A stretch of 64,000 nucleotides of DNA from Dehalococcoidia bacterium UBA5760. GTDB taxonomy: Bacteria > Chloroflexota > Dehalococcoidia > Dehalococcoidales > UBA5760. A program made the position numbers and the translations under genes. Each line of letters starts with the position of its first letter. Position 1 is the stretch's first letter. Below are positions 1 through 9,179 of the stretch, piece after piece. The stretch covers positions 33,380 through 97,379 of the forward strand of contig DIFA01000009.1 of NCBI GenBank assembly GCA_002418895.1, in the 5' to 3' direction. The notes beneath the pieces were generated by a model. That model ran no database searches. It saw nothing but the letters and a program-made list of their open reading frames with translations, and was not told where the DNA came from.

Positions 1-7
1 CTCGTTC

Positions 8-715
8 TTAGTTTCGGAAGGCAGCCTCGTATTCCTCAATCAGCCCTTCCCCGGCAAAGCTGAAGTAGGTATTATCGCCGATTATGATATGGTCCAGTAC
101 CTTAATCTGCATAACACCAGCCGCATAGACCAGGTCCCGGGTCACCTCCCGGTCACTCTGGCTGGGTACCGGATCTCCCGAAGGGTGGTTATGGGCAAAG
201 ATCAGTGAGACCGCGTTATGCTTTATGGCGCCTTCGATAACCTGCCGGGGAGATACAGCACTGCTGTTCACCGTGCCCTGAAAAAGGTCTGCGGTTTCGA
301 TAATCTGGTTCCGGCTGTTCAAGTAGATAACCTTAAATACCTCTTTCTTAAGATCTCTCATTGAATGGTAAAGATAGTCAAAGATTTCCCGGGATGACTG
401 GTAGACCGGCCTATCAATAAGCCTCTCCTTGAGAAACCTCCTGGCTGCCTCCTGCACCAGCTTGATGCCGAGGACATTATGAGGCCCGATGCCGGCTATC
501 TCCTCCAGTTCCTCCGTAGAAGCCTCCAGAACACCTCTTAAGGTCTTGAACCTCTCGATAGCTCCCTTAGCCTGCTGCTTGCAGTCCTTACGCGGTGAGC
601 CCAGGGTTAACAGTAGCTCCACGATCTCGTAGTCCTGGAAACCGGCCAGGCCCCCCTGAAGAAACCTCTCCCGCAACCTTTTTCTGTGCCCTTGCGATGT
701 ATCTTTTGCCGGCAT
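8..715 (-). CDS. radC: RadC family JAB/MPN-domain protein
   Basis: A 235-residue RadC-type protein of the usual family length. An N-terminal helix-hairpin-helix-like region (about residues 1-95) precedes an MPN/JAB metalloprotease-fold domain. The zinc motif reads HNHPSGDPVPSQSD, with His175, His177 and Asp188 as likely ligands. The family was once thought to act in DNA repair, but its biochemical role is unsettled. The ATG at 715 follows an AGGAAA ribosome site. The gene ends close to the window edge but is complete. Confidence 0.93.
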   Translation of the reverse strand: MPAKDTSQGHRKRLRERFLQGGLAGFQDYEIVELLLTLGSPRKDCKQQAKGAIERFKTLRGVLEASTEELEEIAGIGPHNVLGIKLVQEAARRFLKERLIDRPVYQSSREIFDYLYHSMRDLKKEVFKVIYLNSRNQIIETADLFQGTVNSSAVSPRQVIEGAIKHNAVSLIFAHNHPSGDPVPSQSDREVTRDLVYAAGVMQIKVLDHIIIGDNTYFSFAGEGLIEEYEAAFRN

Positions 716-787
716 TTTTACTGTTTCCTCGTGCTACCGTGTTATCAAAGGCTTCCGAATGAGTCGGTTCTATCCGACCGGAAATCT

Positions 788-1012
788 TCACCGTCCGCCC
801 GATCCGTAGCTTGGCGACGGGAAGTGTTTCCGGTACATTCTACATCTTTCGTTGGCGCAGGACCAGGCCACTATCCTGGTAAAGAAAACCATCCTCTTGG
901 CTTTGATCGGGTACACCTCGGGGTGACCGCAGAAAGGACATAACGGCGTGCCCCTCGGCCCCCTGCCGTGTATACGGTATTCGTCTTCCCTCTTCGGCAC
1001 CTTAGCCTCCAC
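788..1012 (-). CDS. Small putative zinc-ribbon protein
   Basis: A 74-residue basic ORF on the same strand as radC, just upstream of it, starting at GTG. It contains CPFCGH and, about 25 residues later, CANERC, a CxxC...CxxxxC arrangement that could bind zinc. I do not recognise a named family. There is no strong ribosome site before the GTG, so the start is uncertain. The paired cysteines and the lack of any competing gene in this 500-bp gap are the reasons for calling it. Confidence 0.4.
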   Translation of the reverse strand: MEAKVPKREDEYRIHGRGPRGTPLCPFCGHPEVYPIKAKRMVFFTRIVAWSCANERCRMYRKHFPSPSYGSGGR

Positions 1013-1215
1013 CGTCCCGGCAAGACCACTGCGTTTTCCCGTTAATCGTTAATCGATGCCGCAAGCAGATAGCCCCCCTTTTGTTAGTAGTATACACCAC
1101 GCACCTTCGTGCTTGCCAGAATGCCTTCTCATCCTCAGAGCCCGGCGATATGATATAATATTATGATTATGACATAAGCTCGTTTGTACAGGCATGGTCA
1201 GCCTGTTAAGATGGA

Positions 1216-1815
1216 GTGATGAAGCATACCCCGGAAGAAAAACAAAGGTACGTTGACCAGTTAAGGGCTTCGATCGAGGAAGGGGAGCGGTTGGTGAAGG
1301 GCAGGGGGCAGTCAATGAGCCCCATCCTGATGGACGCCAGGGGAATTGACGGCCACCTGGTACTTCTGGAGAACGGCATCCGTATCAAGCGTAGCGACCC
1401 GATGGTCTTTCTGACTCAAGGGATCAAGGGGGACAAGGAAATACCTTTCTCCCAGATAGCATCAATACAGATCAGAAAGGCAGGGACCTTTGCCAACGGC
1501 TATATCCGGTTCTCTCTCATCGAAGGAGTGGCAACAGAGAGGCAGACAAACGATACCAGTCGGGAGGAGAATACGGTAACGTTTAAGGCTGCCCAGCAGT
1601 CAGCCTTCGAAGGCATCAAGACAGCAATCGAGGCAAAGGTGGCTGCTGCCAGAACGGCTGTTCCCAGAACGACTGCTCCCCACCTACTCCACGGGGCGGC
1701 GCCACAGACGTTTTCTTATATTGACGAGCTGGAGAAGCTGGCATCGCTTAAGGACAGGGGTATAATTAGCGAGGAAGAGTTCGCTGCCAAGAAGCGGCAG
1801 ATACTGGGGATATAG
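1216..1815 (+). CDS. SHOCT-domain protein with N-terminal PH-like (DUF4429-like) region
   Basis: A 199-residue soluble protein. Residues about 35-135 look like the beta-rich PH-like domain often found before SHOCT (hydrophobic strands, IPFSQIASIQIRKAG). After a Pro/Ala/Thr-rich linker, the C-terminal 30 residues are a clear SHOCT helix pair (ELEKLASLKDRGIISEEEF). SHOCT is a short oligomerisation or targeting module of unknown detail. GTG at 1216 is directly followed by ATG at 1219, and either could be the start. A TATAAT-like stretch lies about 60 bp upstream. The gene converges on dnaE with an 18-bp gap. Confidence 0.75.
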   Translation: MMKHTPEEKQRYVDQLRASIEEGERLVKGRGQSMSPILMDARGIDGHLVLLENGIRIKRSDPMVFLTQGIKGDKEIPFSQIASIQIRKAGTFANGYIRFSLIEGVATERQTNDTSREENTVTFKAAQQSAFEGIKTAIEAKVAAARTAVPRTTAPHLLHGAAPQTFSYIDELEKLASLKDRGIISEEEFAAKKRQILGI

Positions 1816-1833
1816 AAAATATAGGGCTATTTT

Positions 1834-4800
1834 TTATTTAATCACCCTGATACTATCCTCACCGACCAGTTCTGCCAGACTCGCAAGAAGCTCAGGGCAA
1901 CAGTCGACCTTCAGATTTGACAGCTTAAGGGTCTTCACATTTTCCTCATTGGTAACATTAATCCGGACCTCATCATTGCCGGGAAACCCGCACAGTGTGT
2001 CAACCAGTTCTTTTAAAAGAGCGAGGTCCCCTGCTTTATCATCGGTTTGGGTAATACTGATTATCAGACGGCCCGTTGCCGGTACCGCCTGGGATAACGA
2101 CGGCGCTTCCTCAGCCTCAGGAACATCCGGCAGCTCAACGGGGGGCGTTTCCGGCTGATAGTAGCGGACTGAATCACAGTTCAGACGTATCTGATCATCT
2201 TTTTGCCTTACCTTACCTTCAACCAGTAGCATATTCCCCTCCTGCCACAGGTCCCTGGTATCGGCATACACTCTGGGCCAGACCATAACCTCGATTCTAC
2301 CGTCAAGGTCTTCCAAGACCGCGCTGGCAAAGGGCTTGCCGTCTCTGGTGAGCAGATAGCGCACCGAGCCAACCATACCCGCCGCTACCACGTTCTGACC
2401 TACCATCCCGGCATCAATCTGCCCGCACAGTGTGGCGTTGACCAAGGCCCCCTTCCTGATCAGTGCACTGAAGGGGTGCTCCGAGAGATATACTCCCATA
2501 AGCTCCTTTTCCCAGGACAGCTTCTCCCTGACCGGAATGTCGTCTCCCTCCAGATCAAGGCCGGGCCTGGGAACCGGCATCGCTTCGCCCCACAGATCAA
2601 ACATGGTGGACTGCCCCGTCGACCGCAGGCTCTGTTCCCGCTGTGCCAGAGAAAGGATGCCGTTGATGTTCCCGAGCAGGCTGCCGCGACTACCCAGACG
2701 GTCCAGAGCGCCGCTTTTAATCAGGCTCTCCAGTATCCGTTTATTGATGCCGCTCAAGTCGACACGGTGACAGAGGTCATCAATGGACCTGAAATCACCA
2801 CCCCTATCACGCTCGGTAATAATCGGCTCAACCGGTCCGAGCCCCACATTTTTGATGTCACTCAAACCGAAGCGGATGGCTGAAGTACCATCTCCAATCT
2901 TCTCTATGGAGAAGCCCGCCCGGCTACGGTTTATATCAGGAGGCAGCACGTCGATACCCAGACGGCGGCACTCAGAGACGGCACTGGCCACCTTCTCGGA
3001 CTGCCCGCTGTTGGCGATAAGGAAGGCGGTGATATACTCAGCCGGGTAATTCGCTTTGAGGTAGGCGGTTTGATAGGCAATCAGGGCGTAGCTGGTACTA
3101 TGTGCCTTGTTGAAAGCATAACCGGCGAATGGTTCAATAAGCTTGAAGACCGCCTCGGCCAGTTCGGCAGAGAATCCTTTCTGCTCAGCCCGGGTGATGA
3201 AGTTGTGCCTCTCTTTTTTCATAACCTCAGGAATCTTCTTACCCATTGCCTTACGAAAAATATCAGCCTCGCCCAGGCTGTAGCCGGCGAATTCCCGTAC
3301 GATGAAGAGCACCTGGTCCTGATAGACAATCACCCCGTAGGTCTCTTCAAGGATACTGGTCAGGGCAGGATGGGGATAGCGGATGGGTTCTATACCGTGT
3401 TTGGCTTTGATGAAGGTGGGAATATGTTCCATAGGCCCGGGGCGGTACAGTGCCACCATAGCGGAAATATCGCTGAAAGTAGTCGGCTTAAGCTCCCTGA
3501 TATATCGGCGCATGCCGCTGCCCTCCAGCTGGAAAACTCCGGCGGTCTCCCCGGAGGCGAGTAACTCAAAAGTCTTAGCGTCATCCATCGGGATATTACC
3601 CAGGTCGATATTCACGCCGCAGTTCTTACCGATAATATCCTTGGCAATACCCAGAATGGTAAGGTTGGCCAAGCCCAGAAAGTCCATTTTAAGCAGTCCG
3701 ATATGAGCGATATCTCCCATACTGAACTGGGTCATCACCAGTTCCTGACCGTTACCCTTGCTTACCCGCTGTAGCGGGACGTACTTGGTGAGAGAATCCC
3801 TGGCGATTACGACGCCGGCGGCGTGAGTACTGGCATGGCGGGCGATACCCTCCACCCTGCTGGCTGAGTCAATCAGATTACGGACTACGGCATCCGCTTT
3901 GTAGGCGCTGCTAAGCTCAGCATTTTCCGCCATGGCCCGCGCCAGAGTCATACCCGGAGCGGGCGGCACCAGTCTGGCGACCCGGTCAACATCACCGTAG
4001 GACATGGCCAGCGCCCGACCCACATCCCGAATGGCTGCCCTGGCACCCAGCGTGCCGAAGGTGATAATCTGGGCTACGTGGTCCGTTCCGTATTTCTGCG
4101 AAACATAAGCAATAACCTCGTCACGGCGCCCATCCTCGAAGTCCAGGTCTATATCCGGCATCTCCTTACGCTCTACGTTAAGAAAGCGCTCGAAGACCAG
4201 CTTGTTCTCAATGGGGTCAATCCCGGTGATGCCCAGGCAGTAAAGAACAATACTAGCCGCCGCACTGCCTCTAACCCCGAACAGAATGCCCTGTTCTTTG
4301 GCAAAGGTGATGATATCCCAGACAACCAGAAAGTAGCTGGCGAACCGGGTCTTTTCGATTACCTCCAGCTCATAGTCAAGCTGCTGCTTTACCTCTGCAG
4401 TCGGTATGGGATAGCGCTCGGTGAAACCCTGCCGGCAGATATCGGCCAGGAACTGGTCGGCGGTCTTCCCCGGAGGCAGTCCTACCTCAGGAAGGTGCAG
4501 CCGGTCGAACTCAAGCTCCAGGTTGCACATGCGGGCGATAAGCTCGGTGTTCTCCACCGCCTCGGGGATGTCACGATAAAGTTCCGCCATCTCTTCGGGA
4601 CTCCTTAAGTAAAAGAAGTCGCCCGCCATCTTCATTCTCTTTTCATCATAGATGGAGGTGTTCCTACCGATGCATAACAGAAGATCATGAGTCGGCGCAT
4701 CCTCACGGTTGATGTAATGGGTATCATTGGTGGCTACCAGCGGAATACCCAATTCACGACCCATTGCGATAAGGGACTGATTCACCCTCTCCAGTTCGGT

Positions 4801-5325
4801 AATCGGGTGTCTCTGTATCTCCAGGTAGAAGTCGCCAAAGGTCTGCTTATACCACATGGCAACCTCTTTAGCTCGCTCGAGACAGCCTTCACTGAGCAGG
4901 CGGGGAATCTCACCGGCCAGGCAAGCAGAGAGGGCAATCAGTCCCTGGTGATGCTGCTCAAGGAGTTTCTTGTCCACCCTGGGCCTGTAATAGAATCCCT
5001 CAAGGTGTGCCCTGGTGACGAGCTGTATCAGGTTCTGATATCCCGTCCTGTCCTTAGCCAGCAGGACAAGGTGGTAATAATCCTTATCCTGTACGCTGCG
5101 AGCGGAGCGTTCGCCGGGGGTTAGATAGACCTCACAGCCGATGATGGGCTTTATGCCGGCCGCTCTGGCGTTACGGTAGAACTCAATGGCGCCGTACATA
5201 ACCCCGTGGTCGGTTATCGCCAGGCTTGCCATCCCCAGATCTTTAGCCCGCTGGACCAGCTGGGGAATACGGCACATACCGTCAAGCAGGCTGTATTCGG
5301 TATGGACATGGAGATGAGTAAACAT
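1834..5325 (-). CDS. dnaE: DNA polymerase III subunit alpha
   Basis: Replicative DNA polymerase catalytic subunit of normal DnaE length (1163 residues). The N-terminal PHP domain begins FTHLHVHTEYSLLDG. The polymerase catalytic aspartates lie in PDIDLDFEDGRRDEV, preceded by the RGSAAAS loop. A C-terminal tandem HhH and OB-fold region (around residues 960-1040) ends the protein. The open frame extends to a GTG at 5331, but AGAAGGG overlaps that codon and is ideally spaced for the ATG at 5325, so I start there. It is transcribed alone. Confidence 0.97.
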   Translation of the reverse strand: MFTHLHVHTEYSLLDGMCRIPQLVQRAKDLGMASLAITDHGVMYGAIEFYRNARAAGIKPIIGCEVYLTPGERSARSVQDKDYYHLVLLAKDRTGYQNLIQLVTRAHLEGFYYRPRVDKKLLEQHHQGLIALSACLAGEIPRLLSEGCLERAKEVAMWYKQTFGDFYLEIQRHPITELERVNQSLIAMGRELGIPLVATNDTHYINREDAPTHDLLLCIGRNTSIYDEKRMKMAGDFFYLRSPEEMAELYRDIPEAVENTELIARMCNLELEFDRLHLPEVGLPPGKTADQFLADICRQGFTERYPIPTAEVKQQLDYELEVIEKTRFASYFLVVWDIITFAKEQGILFGVRGSAAASIVLYCLGITGIDPIENKLVFERFLNVERKEMPDIDLDFEDGRRDEVIAYVSQKYGTDHVAQIITFGTLGARAAIRDVGRALAMSYGDVDRVARLVPPAPGMTLARAMAENAELSSAYKADAVVRNLIDSASRVEGIARHASTHAAGVVIARDSLTKYVPLQRVSKGNGQELVMTQFSMGDIAHIGLLKMDFLGLANLTILGIAKDIIGKNCGVNIDLGNIPMDDAKTFELLASGETAGVFQLEGSGMRRYIRELKPTTFSDISAMVALYRPGPMEHIPTFIKAKHGIEPIRYPHPALTSILEETYGVIVYQDQVLFIVREFAGYSLGEADIFRKAMGKKIPEVMKKERHNFITRAEQKGFSAELAEAVFKLIEPFAGYAFNKAHSTSYALIAYQTAYLKANYPAEYITAFLIANSGQSEKVASAVSECRRLGIDVLPPDINRSRAGFSIEKIGDGTSAIRFGLSDIKNVGLGPVEPIITERDRGGDFRSIDDLCHRVDLSGINKRILESLIKSGALDRLGSRGSLLGNINGILSLAQREQSLRSTGQSTMFDLWGEAMPVPRPGLDLEGDDIPVREKLSWEKELMGVYLSEHPFSALIRKGALVNATLCGQIDAGMVGQNVVAAGMVGSVRYLLTRDGKPFASAVLEDLDGRIEVMVWPRVYADTRDLWQEGNMLLVEGKVRQKDDQIRLNCDSVRYYQPETPPVELPDVPEAEEAPSLSQAVPATGRLIISITQTDDKAGDLALLKELVDTLCGFPGNDEVRINVTNEENVKTLKLSNLKVDCCPELLASLAELVGEDSIRVIK

Positions 5326-5467
5326 GAGCACCCTTCTAGCTGTGGTACCTGTTTTCTGATGGAGTTTACCTGTAATTATAGCACAGGGGCCGGCTACCGG
5401 AGTATTCTTTGCTTTTGATTCTTAACCGTGTAAAATCTAGGTACCTGCGATTGGAGACAAAGGAAAT

Positions 5468-6163
5468 TTGAGAGTTCTCGGTAATATCGCTAAGTGGCTG
5501 TTTATCTTCAGTCTGCCCGCCTTGCTGATATCGGCGGCGGTTAATTTTGAATTCAACAGCCTCTGGCTGTATAGAAACGGCTTTGAGAAGTATAACGTGA
5601 GCGGAGCTACCGGCCTGGATAAAGCGGAGCTTGAACAGGTAGCCAGCGGACTGATCGGCTATTTCAACTCCGGTGATGAATATATCAGCCTGACCGTGGT
5701 CAAGGATGGAGAGCCCTCAGAGCTGTTCAACCAGCGGGAGGTGGTGCACCTTAAGGATGTCAAGGCACTGGTACAGATGAACCACCGTCTGCTGGTGGGG
5801 ACGGCGGTCTATGTCGGAGCCTACGCCGGTATCTCTCTTTTATGGCGCGGGAAGCAGTACCGACGCCGGCTGGCATGGTCGGTGTTTATCGGCTCAAGCA
5901 TCACTCTGGGGATAATAGTTGCCCTGGGGGCAGGTTCAATGCTGCTCGACTTCGACGAGTTATTCACCCGGTTCCATTTCGTTGCCTTCACCAACGATCT
6001 GTGGATGCTCGACCCGGCTACAGACTACCTGATAATGCTCTTCCCGGAGGGTTTCTGGTATGACTCGGCCGTGCTCCTGGGCCAGATAACCGCCGCTACA
6101 GCAGGTACGCTATGCGTAATAAGCAGGCTGTATTGGAAAAGGGCAAAAAAGCAACCGGATTAA
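5468..6163 (+). CDS. DUF1461 / TIGR01906-type integral membrane protein
   Basis: A 231-residue membrane protein with one N-terminal span (about residues 8-25), an external segment of about 75 residues carrying a conserved-looking LFNQREVVHLKDVK stretch, then three more spans (about 105-125, 137-160 and 195-215) and a basic tail. This pattern fits the DUF1461/TIGR01906 family of unknown function. The TTG start at 5468 follows AAAGGAAA. It diverges from dnaE, and the two promoters share the 137-bp gap. Confidence 0.8.
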   Translation: MRVLGNIAKWLFIFSLPALLISAAVNFEFNSLWLYRNGFEKYNVSGATGLDKAELEQVASGLIGYFNSGDEYISLTVVKDGEPSELFNQREVVHLKDVKALVQMNHRLLVGTAVYVGAYAGISLLWRGKQYRRRLAWSVFIGSSITLGIIVALGAGSMLLDFDELFTRFHFVAFTNDLWMLDPATDYLIMLFPEGFWYDSAVLLGQITAATAGTLCVISRLYWKRAKKQPD

Positions 6164-6277
6164 GGTATCAACTTAACTCGTTTAGCCCGCCAACCGCCCC
6201 GTCCTTCTCTCTTAAGCCGTAACGGTCCTACCCATCGCTATCCGAAAGAGATCGAAAGGATATGACCTGTCCCCCGA

Positions 6278-6508
6278 TTAGTGGTTACAGCTCTGACAGC
6301 TACCAGCATCACAGCCCGAACAGGCACTACCGCCAATAGAGGTGGTAACACCACCGGCATCTTTGGAGAAGGAGGCAAAGGTAGAGGGCACCCGCCCGGC
6401 ACTATTCTGACAGCGAGGGCAGCAGGCCATCTCGTCAGACTCGCTTGCCTTGCGGAGCAATTCAAACTTCAACTTACAACCGGGGCAGAGATATTCATAT
6501 AGCGGCAT
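6278..6508 (-). CDS. FmdB-type zinc-ribbon protein
   Basis: Starts MPLYEYLCPGC, the hallmark of the FmdB family of small zinc ribbons, with a second CPRC pair at about residues 34-37. The C-terminus adds an unusual Cys-rich tail (SACSGCDAGSCQSC) that could hold further metal. The frame is open to a GTG four codons upstream, but the family start and the spacing of GGTGAG favour ATG at 6508. FmdB was proposed as a regulator of formamidase/amidase genes; its role elsewhere is unknown. A second family member lies at 14254-14436. Confidence 0.82.
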   Translation of the reverse strand: MPLYEYLCPGCKLKFELLRKASESDEMACCPRCQNSAGRVPSTFASFSKDAGGVTTSIGGSACSGCDAGSCQSCNH

Positions 6509-6639
6509 ACACTTGCTCACCCGGGATTAGTCTAATCTTTTTCCTTTGCGACGTCAATGACTTACGATGCGGTCTACTTGACGCTTGGGGAAGCAAAGCA
6601 TTACTATAGATTGAACAGTACTATAAAAGGAGGGGCATA

Positions 6640-6957
6640 ATGGTAAAAGATATTTCCGACCAGAACTTTGAGAGCGAGGTGTTAAAATCAACTCTGCCGG
6701 TGCTGGTAGATCTGTGGGCACCCTGGTGCGGTCCCTGCCGTATGGTTAGCCCCGTTATTGATAAGCTAGCGGAAAAGTATGAAGGTAAGGTCAAGTTTTG
6801 CAAGCTGAACGTAGACGAAAACCAGCAGACGGCCGCCAAGTACAGCGTTATGTCCATCCCTACCCTGCTGTTCTTTAAGAACGGAGAGAGGGCGGATACG
6901 GTTGTCGGTGCGGTATCGGAACAGGCCTTAAAGCCCAAGATCGACGCCCTTCTTTAG
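6640..6957 (+). CDS. trxA: Thioredoxin
   Basis: A 105-residue classical thioredoxin. The active site is LWAPWCGPCRM, and the cis-proline loop MSIPTLLFF is present. It reduces protein disulfides in the cytoplasm with thioredoxin reductase, which is not in this window. A strong AAAAGGAGG ribosome site precedes ATG 6640. The stop codon overlaps the stop of the convergent phosphatase gene by 4 nt. Confidence 0.97.
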   Translation: MVKDISDQNFESEVLKSTLPVLVDLWAPWCGPCRMVSPVIDKLAEKYEGKVKFCKLNVDENQQTAAKYSVMSIPTLLFFKNGERADTVVGAVSEQALKPKIDALL

Positions 6958-7574
6958 GCTGACGGCAGGTGGTCCAGGTGCGAGATACCGTTGAACAGGT
7001 TCAGTATTGCCCCTCCGGGGCAGGTTTCCACTATGCTGAGAGAAGCCAGGCCCGGAATAAACTGGAACACGTGCCTCAACTCTATTCCCAGCAGCCGGCA
7101 GATGAGTGTGCGTAGCACTCCGCTATGAGACACAACCAGTATGGCATCCTCTGCCTCATGCTTCTCCAGCCTCTCGATGAACTTTCCTACTCGCTTACCC
7201 AACTCGGCAAGCCCCTCGCCATCGGGAAACCTTAAGTCGGTATTTCTTTCTTTCAAGTACCGGGAGCACTCAGGGTAAAGCTGATCGATCTCTTCAAAAG
7301 TCAACCCCTCGACCTTGCCGTAGTTAAACTCACGCAGCTCAGTGCAACTGGTAATATCTAGTTGATGCCTGGAGGCAATGGTCCGGGCGGTTACCACTGC
7401 CCTCTTGAGGTCGCTGGAGTAGACAAAGTCAATCTTCTCCGGCGCCAGACGATCACGCAGTCTCTCCGCCTGCTCCAGTCCCAGGGCACTCAGTTCGACA
7501 TCGGTATGCCCCCAGAGACGCAGAGAGCTCTTTAGCGCAGTCTCTCCGTGACGAACCAGAAATAATCTAGACAT
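6954..7574 (-). CDS. Histidine phosphatase (phosphoglycerate mutase-like) family protein
   Basis: A 206-residue member of the PGAM/histidine-phosphatase superfamily. The phosphohistidine motif is LVRHGET at residues 6-12, and the second catalytic His lies in VVSHSGVLR. The size and the WGHTDVELSALG segment resemble the GpmB / alpha-ribazole phosphatase branch. With no cobalamin genes nearby I do not choose between phosphoglycerate mutase and CobC-type activities. ATG 7574 has a GAGGGAAGGGGA ribosome site. Confidence 0.9.
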   Translation of the reverse strand: MSRLFLVRHGETALKSSLRLWGHTDVELSALGLEQAERLRDRLAPEKIDFVYSSDLKRAVVTARTIASRHQLDITSCTELREFNYGKVEGLTFEEIDQLYPECSRYLKERNTDLRFPDGEGLAELGKRVGKFIERLEKHEAEDAILVVSHSGVLRTLICRLLGIELRHVFQFIPGLASLSIVETCPGGAILNLFNGISHLDHLPSA

Positions 7575-7771
7575 GATTCCCCTTCCCTCAAGATAATCGG
7601 ACCCCGAACATGAACATTATAACAAGACTGGCCCATCGGGGCAAAGGAATAACGGTTAGCCTATCTCTAAATCGGGCCTACCCGGGTTGTTTATGTCTAT
7701 TCGCTTACTCTTGGTGTATAATGAACCTGAGTATCAGGTAATAGACCCGGTAGCGGTCGGGTAAGTGCAGT

Positions 7772-8752
7772 ATGGAAATAATAGTAATTATTATTCTTTC
7801 GGTTGCCATTGCGGTTCTACTCGGAGTCTTTCTCCGCGACCGGTCACGGGGACGGCAGGCACTGGAGGCACAGGGTGAGGCCCTGTCCAGGGTAGTGGAC
7901 GAGAAACTGGAGGGTAACGTCAGAATCTTTGGCGATCTGCGGGAAAAATTAGGCGAACTGACACAGAGGACGAGAGACATCCAGGAGATTGGCCGGAACA
8001 TCTCCAATCTACAGGAACTGTTACGAGCGCCGAAGTTCAGGGGCTGCTTTGGTGAGCTACTGCTGGAGAGGCTATTAGCCGATGTTCTGCCCCAGGGTGC
8101 TTACTCTATCCAGCATAGATTTCTCGACGGGAGGACGGTGGATGCCGTGGTGAGGATCGGGCGCAATCTGATCCCGGTCGATTCGAAATTCCCCCTGGAA
8201 GATTTTGAGCGTATGGTCAGGGTGGAGACCGATGAAGAGAGAAAGGCCTTACGTCAGCAGTTCATCCACACCATCAGGAAACACGTTGATAACGTGAGCA
8301 AATATATACTGCCCGACGAAGGCACCTTCGACTTTGCCCTGATGTATATACCAGCCGAGAATGTCTATTACGAAGCGGTAATTCGCGGAACACAATCTGC
8401 TGAATGGAATGACATATATTCATACGCTCTCAAGAAACGGGTGGTACCGGTATCGCCAAACAGTTTCTATGCCTACCTGCAGGTTATCGTCCTCGGGCTA
8501 AAGGGACTCCGCTTCGAGACGGCAGCACATGATATTCTGGGGTATATCGGCCGTCTGCAGAGTGACCTCAAGGACTTCGAGCAGGACTACGAGGTGATCG
8601 GGGGACATATCCGCCACGCCGCCAGCAAGTATGATACCGCCAGCAGAAAGCTGAACAGGTTCGAGGACAAGCTACGTCTTGCTGTGGAAAATCCGGCCGA
8701 AGAATTGCCCGGAGCATCCGTAGACAGGAGCGATGATGAGGCAGGAGGATAA
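7772..8752 (+). CDS. rmuC: RmuC-family DNA recombination protein
   Basis: A 326-residue RmuC-like protein: one N-terminal membrane anchor (about residues 3-21), a coiled coil (about 25-90), then the restriction-endonuclease-like core with the family signatures FRGCFGELLLERLL, GRTVDAVVRIG and IPVDSKFPLEDF. RmuC limits recombination at inverted repeats in E. coli. A C-terminal coiled coil ends in an acidic tail. Its TAA overlaps the ATG of the next small ORF (TAATG), which suggests translational coupling. Confidence 0.93.
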   Translation: MEIIVIIILSVAIAVLLGVFLRDRSRGRQALEAQGEALSRVVDEKLEGNVRIFGDLREKLGELTQRTRDIQEIGRNISNLQELLRAPKFRGCFGELLLERLLADVLPQGAYSIQHRFLDGRTVDAVVRIGRNLIPVDSKFPLEDFERMVRVETDEERKALRQQFIHTIRKHVDNVSKYILPDEGTFDFALMYIPAENVYYEAVIRGTQSAEWNDIYSYALKKRVVPVSPNSFYAYLQVIVLGLKGLRFETAAHDILGYIGRLQSDLKDFEQDYEVIGGHIRHAASKYDTASRKLNRFEDKLRLAVENPAEELPGASVDRSDDEAGG

Positions 8753-8877
8753 TGAATCGGGTAAAGGGCTTTGTTAATCTCAACAAATTTAAGTCGGGCC
8801 GGACTATCAAAACGTCCGACAAGGCGTTATATAGTAAAAAGATGGGAACAGCTAAACAGAGGGGAGTGAAGTATTAA
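8752..8877 (+). CDS. Small basic protein (41 aa), coupled to rmuC
   Basis: A 41-codon ORF starting at the ATG of the TAATG overlap with rmuC, after an excellent GCAGGAGG ribosome site. The product is lysine/arginine-rich, starting MNRVKGFVNLNKFKSG and ending KQRGVKY. I recognise no domain. Its stop TAA directly abuts the ATG of the following microprotein (TAAATG), so three reading frames run head to tail without a spacer. It could instead be only a leader that couples translation of the next ORF. Confidence 0.5.
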   Translation: MNRVKGFVNLNKFKSGRTIKTSDKALYSKKMGTAKQRGVKY

Positions 8878-8976
8878 ATGGATAAGGGACGTCGCCGTAA
8901 ACTATTTATCTTGCTGGGGATTGCCATCGCGGCAGTTAGCGTTGGACTGGTCTTTTTCTTTACCAAACCAGGTTAA
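8878..8976 (+). CDS. Single-span membrane microprotein (32 aa), copy 1
   Basis: ATG 8878 opens a 32-residue ORF with a basic N-terminus (MDKGRRRKLF), one hydrophobic span of about 20 residues (ILLGIAIAAVSVGLVFFF) and a short TKPG tail. It is closely similar to a 32-residue ORF at 43302-43400: both have an Arg/Lys-rich head, then LLGIAIAA(V/L)SVG. Two independent copies in different contexts make a real protein much more likely than a chance ORF. GGGGAG lies 11 nt upstream. The function is unknown. Confidence 0.6.
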   Translation: MDKGRRRKLFILLGIAIAAVSVGLVFFFTKPG

Positions 8977-9022
8977 AACTGTCGGTATTATTGGCCCTTT
9001 AATTAGTACACTCTTATCCATC

Positions 9023-9047
9023 GCCGGTCGTCAAGCCGGCTATTTTG
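9023..9047 (+). terminator. Possible weak terminator after the microprotein
   Basis: GCCGG (9023-9027) pairs with CCGGC (9036-9040) across an 8-nt loop, followed by TATTTTG. The stem is only 5 bp and the U-run is interrupted, so this is a weak candidate for ending the rmuC transcript. Confidence 0.3.
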
Positions 9048-9179
9048 TATGGTATGTCTGCTTGTTGCGCAGGTCAATCACGGCAGGGCCCCCGGGACGG
9101 AACCCGGCCTCATCCTGTTGACGCCTCTTCCTGCCGATGTTACACTTTACTTGCTCTAAGTGAGGAGTAAGTAAATCCC

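Noticed and set aside
8921..9121. 66-codon ORF overlapping the 8.9-kb microprotein in another frame
   Set aside because: No ribosome site, no conservation clue, and the overlapping 32-residue frame has a paralogue.
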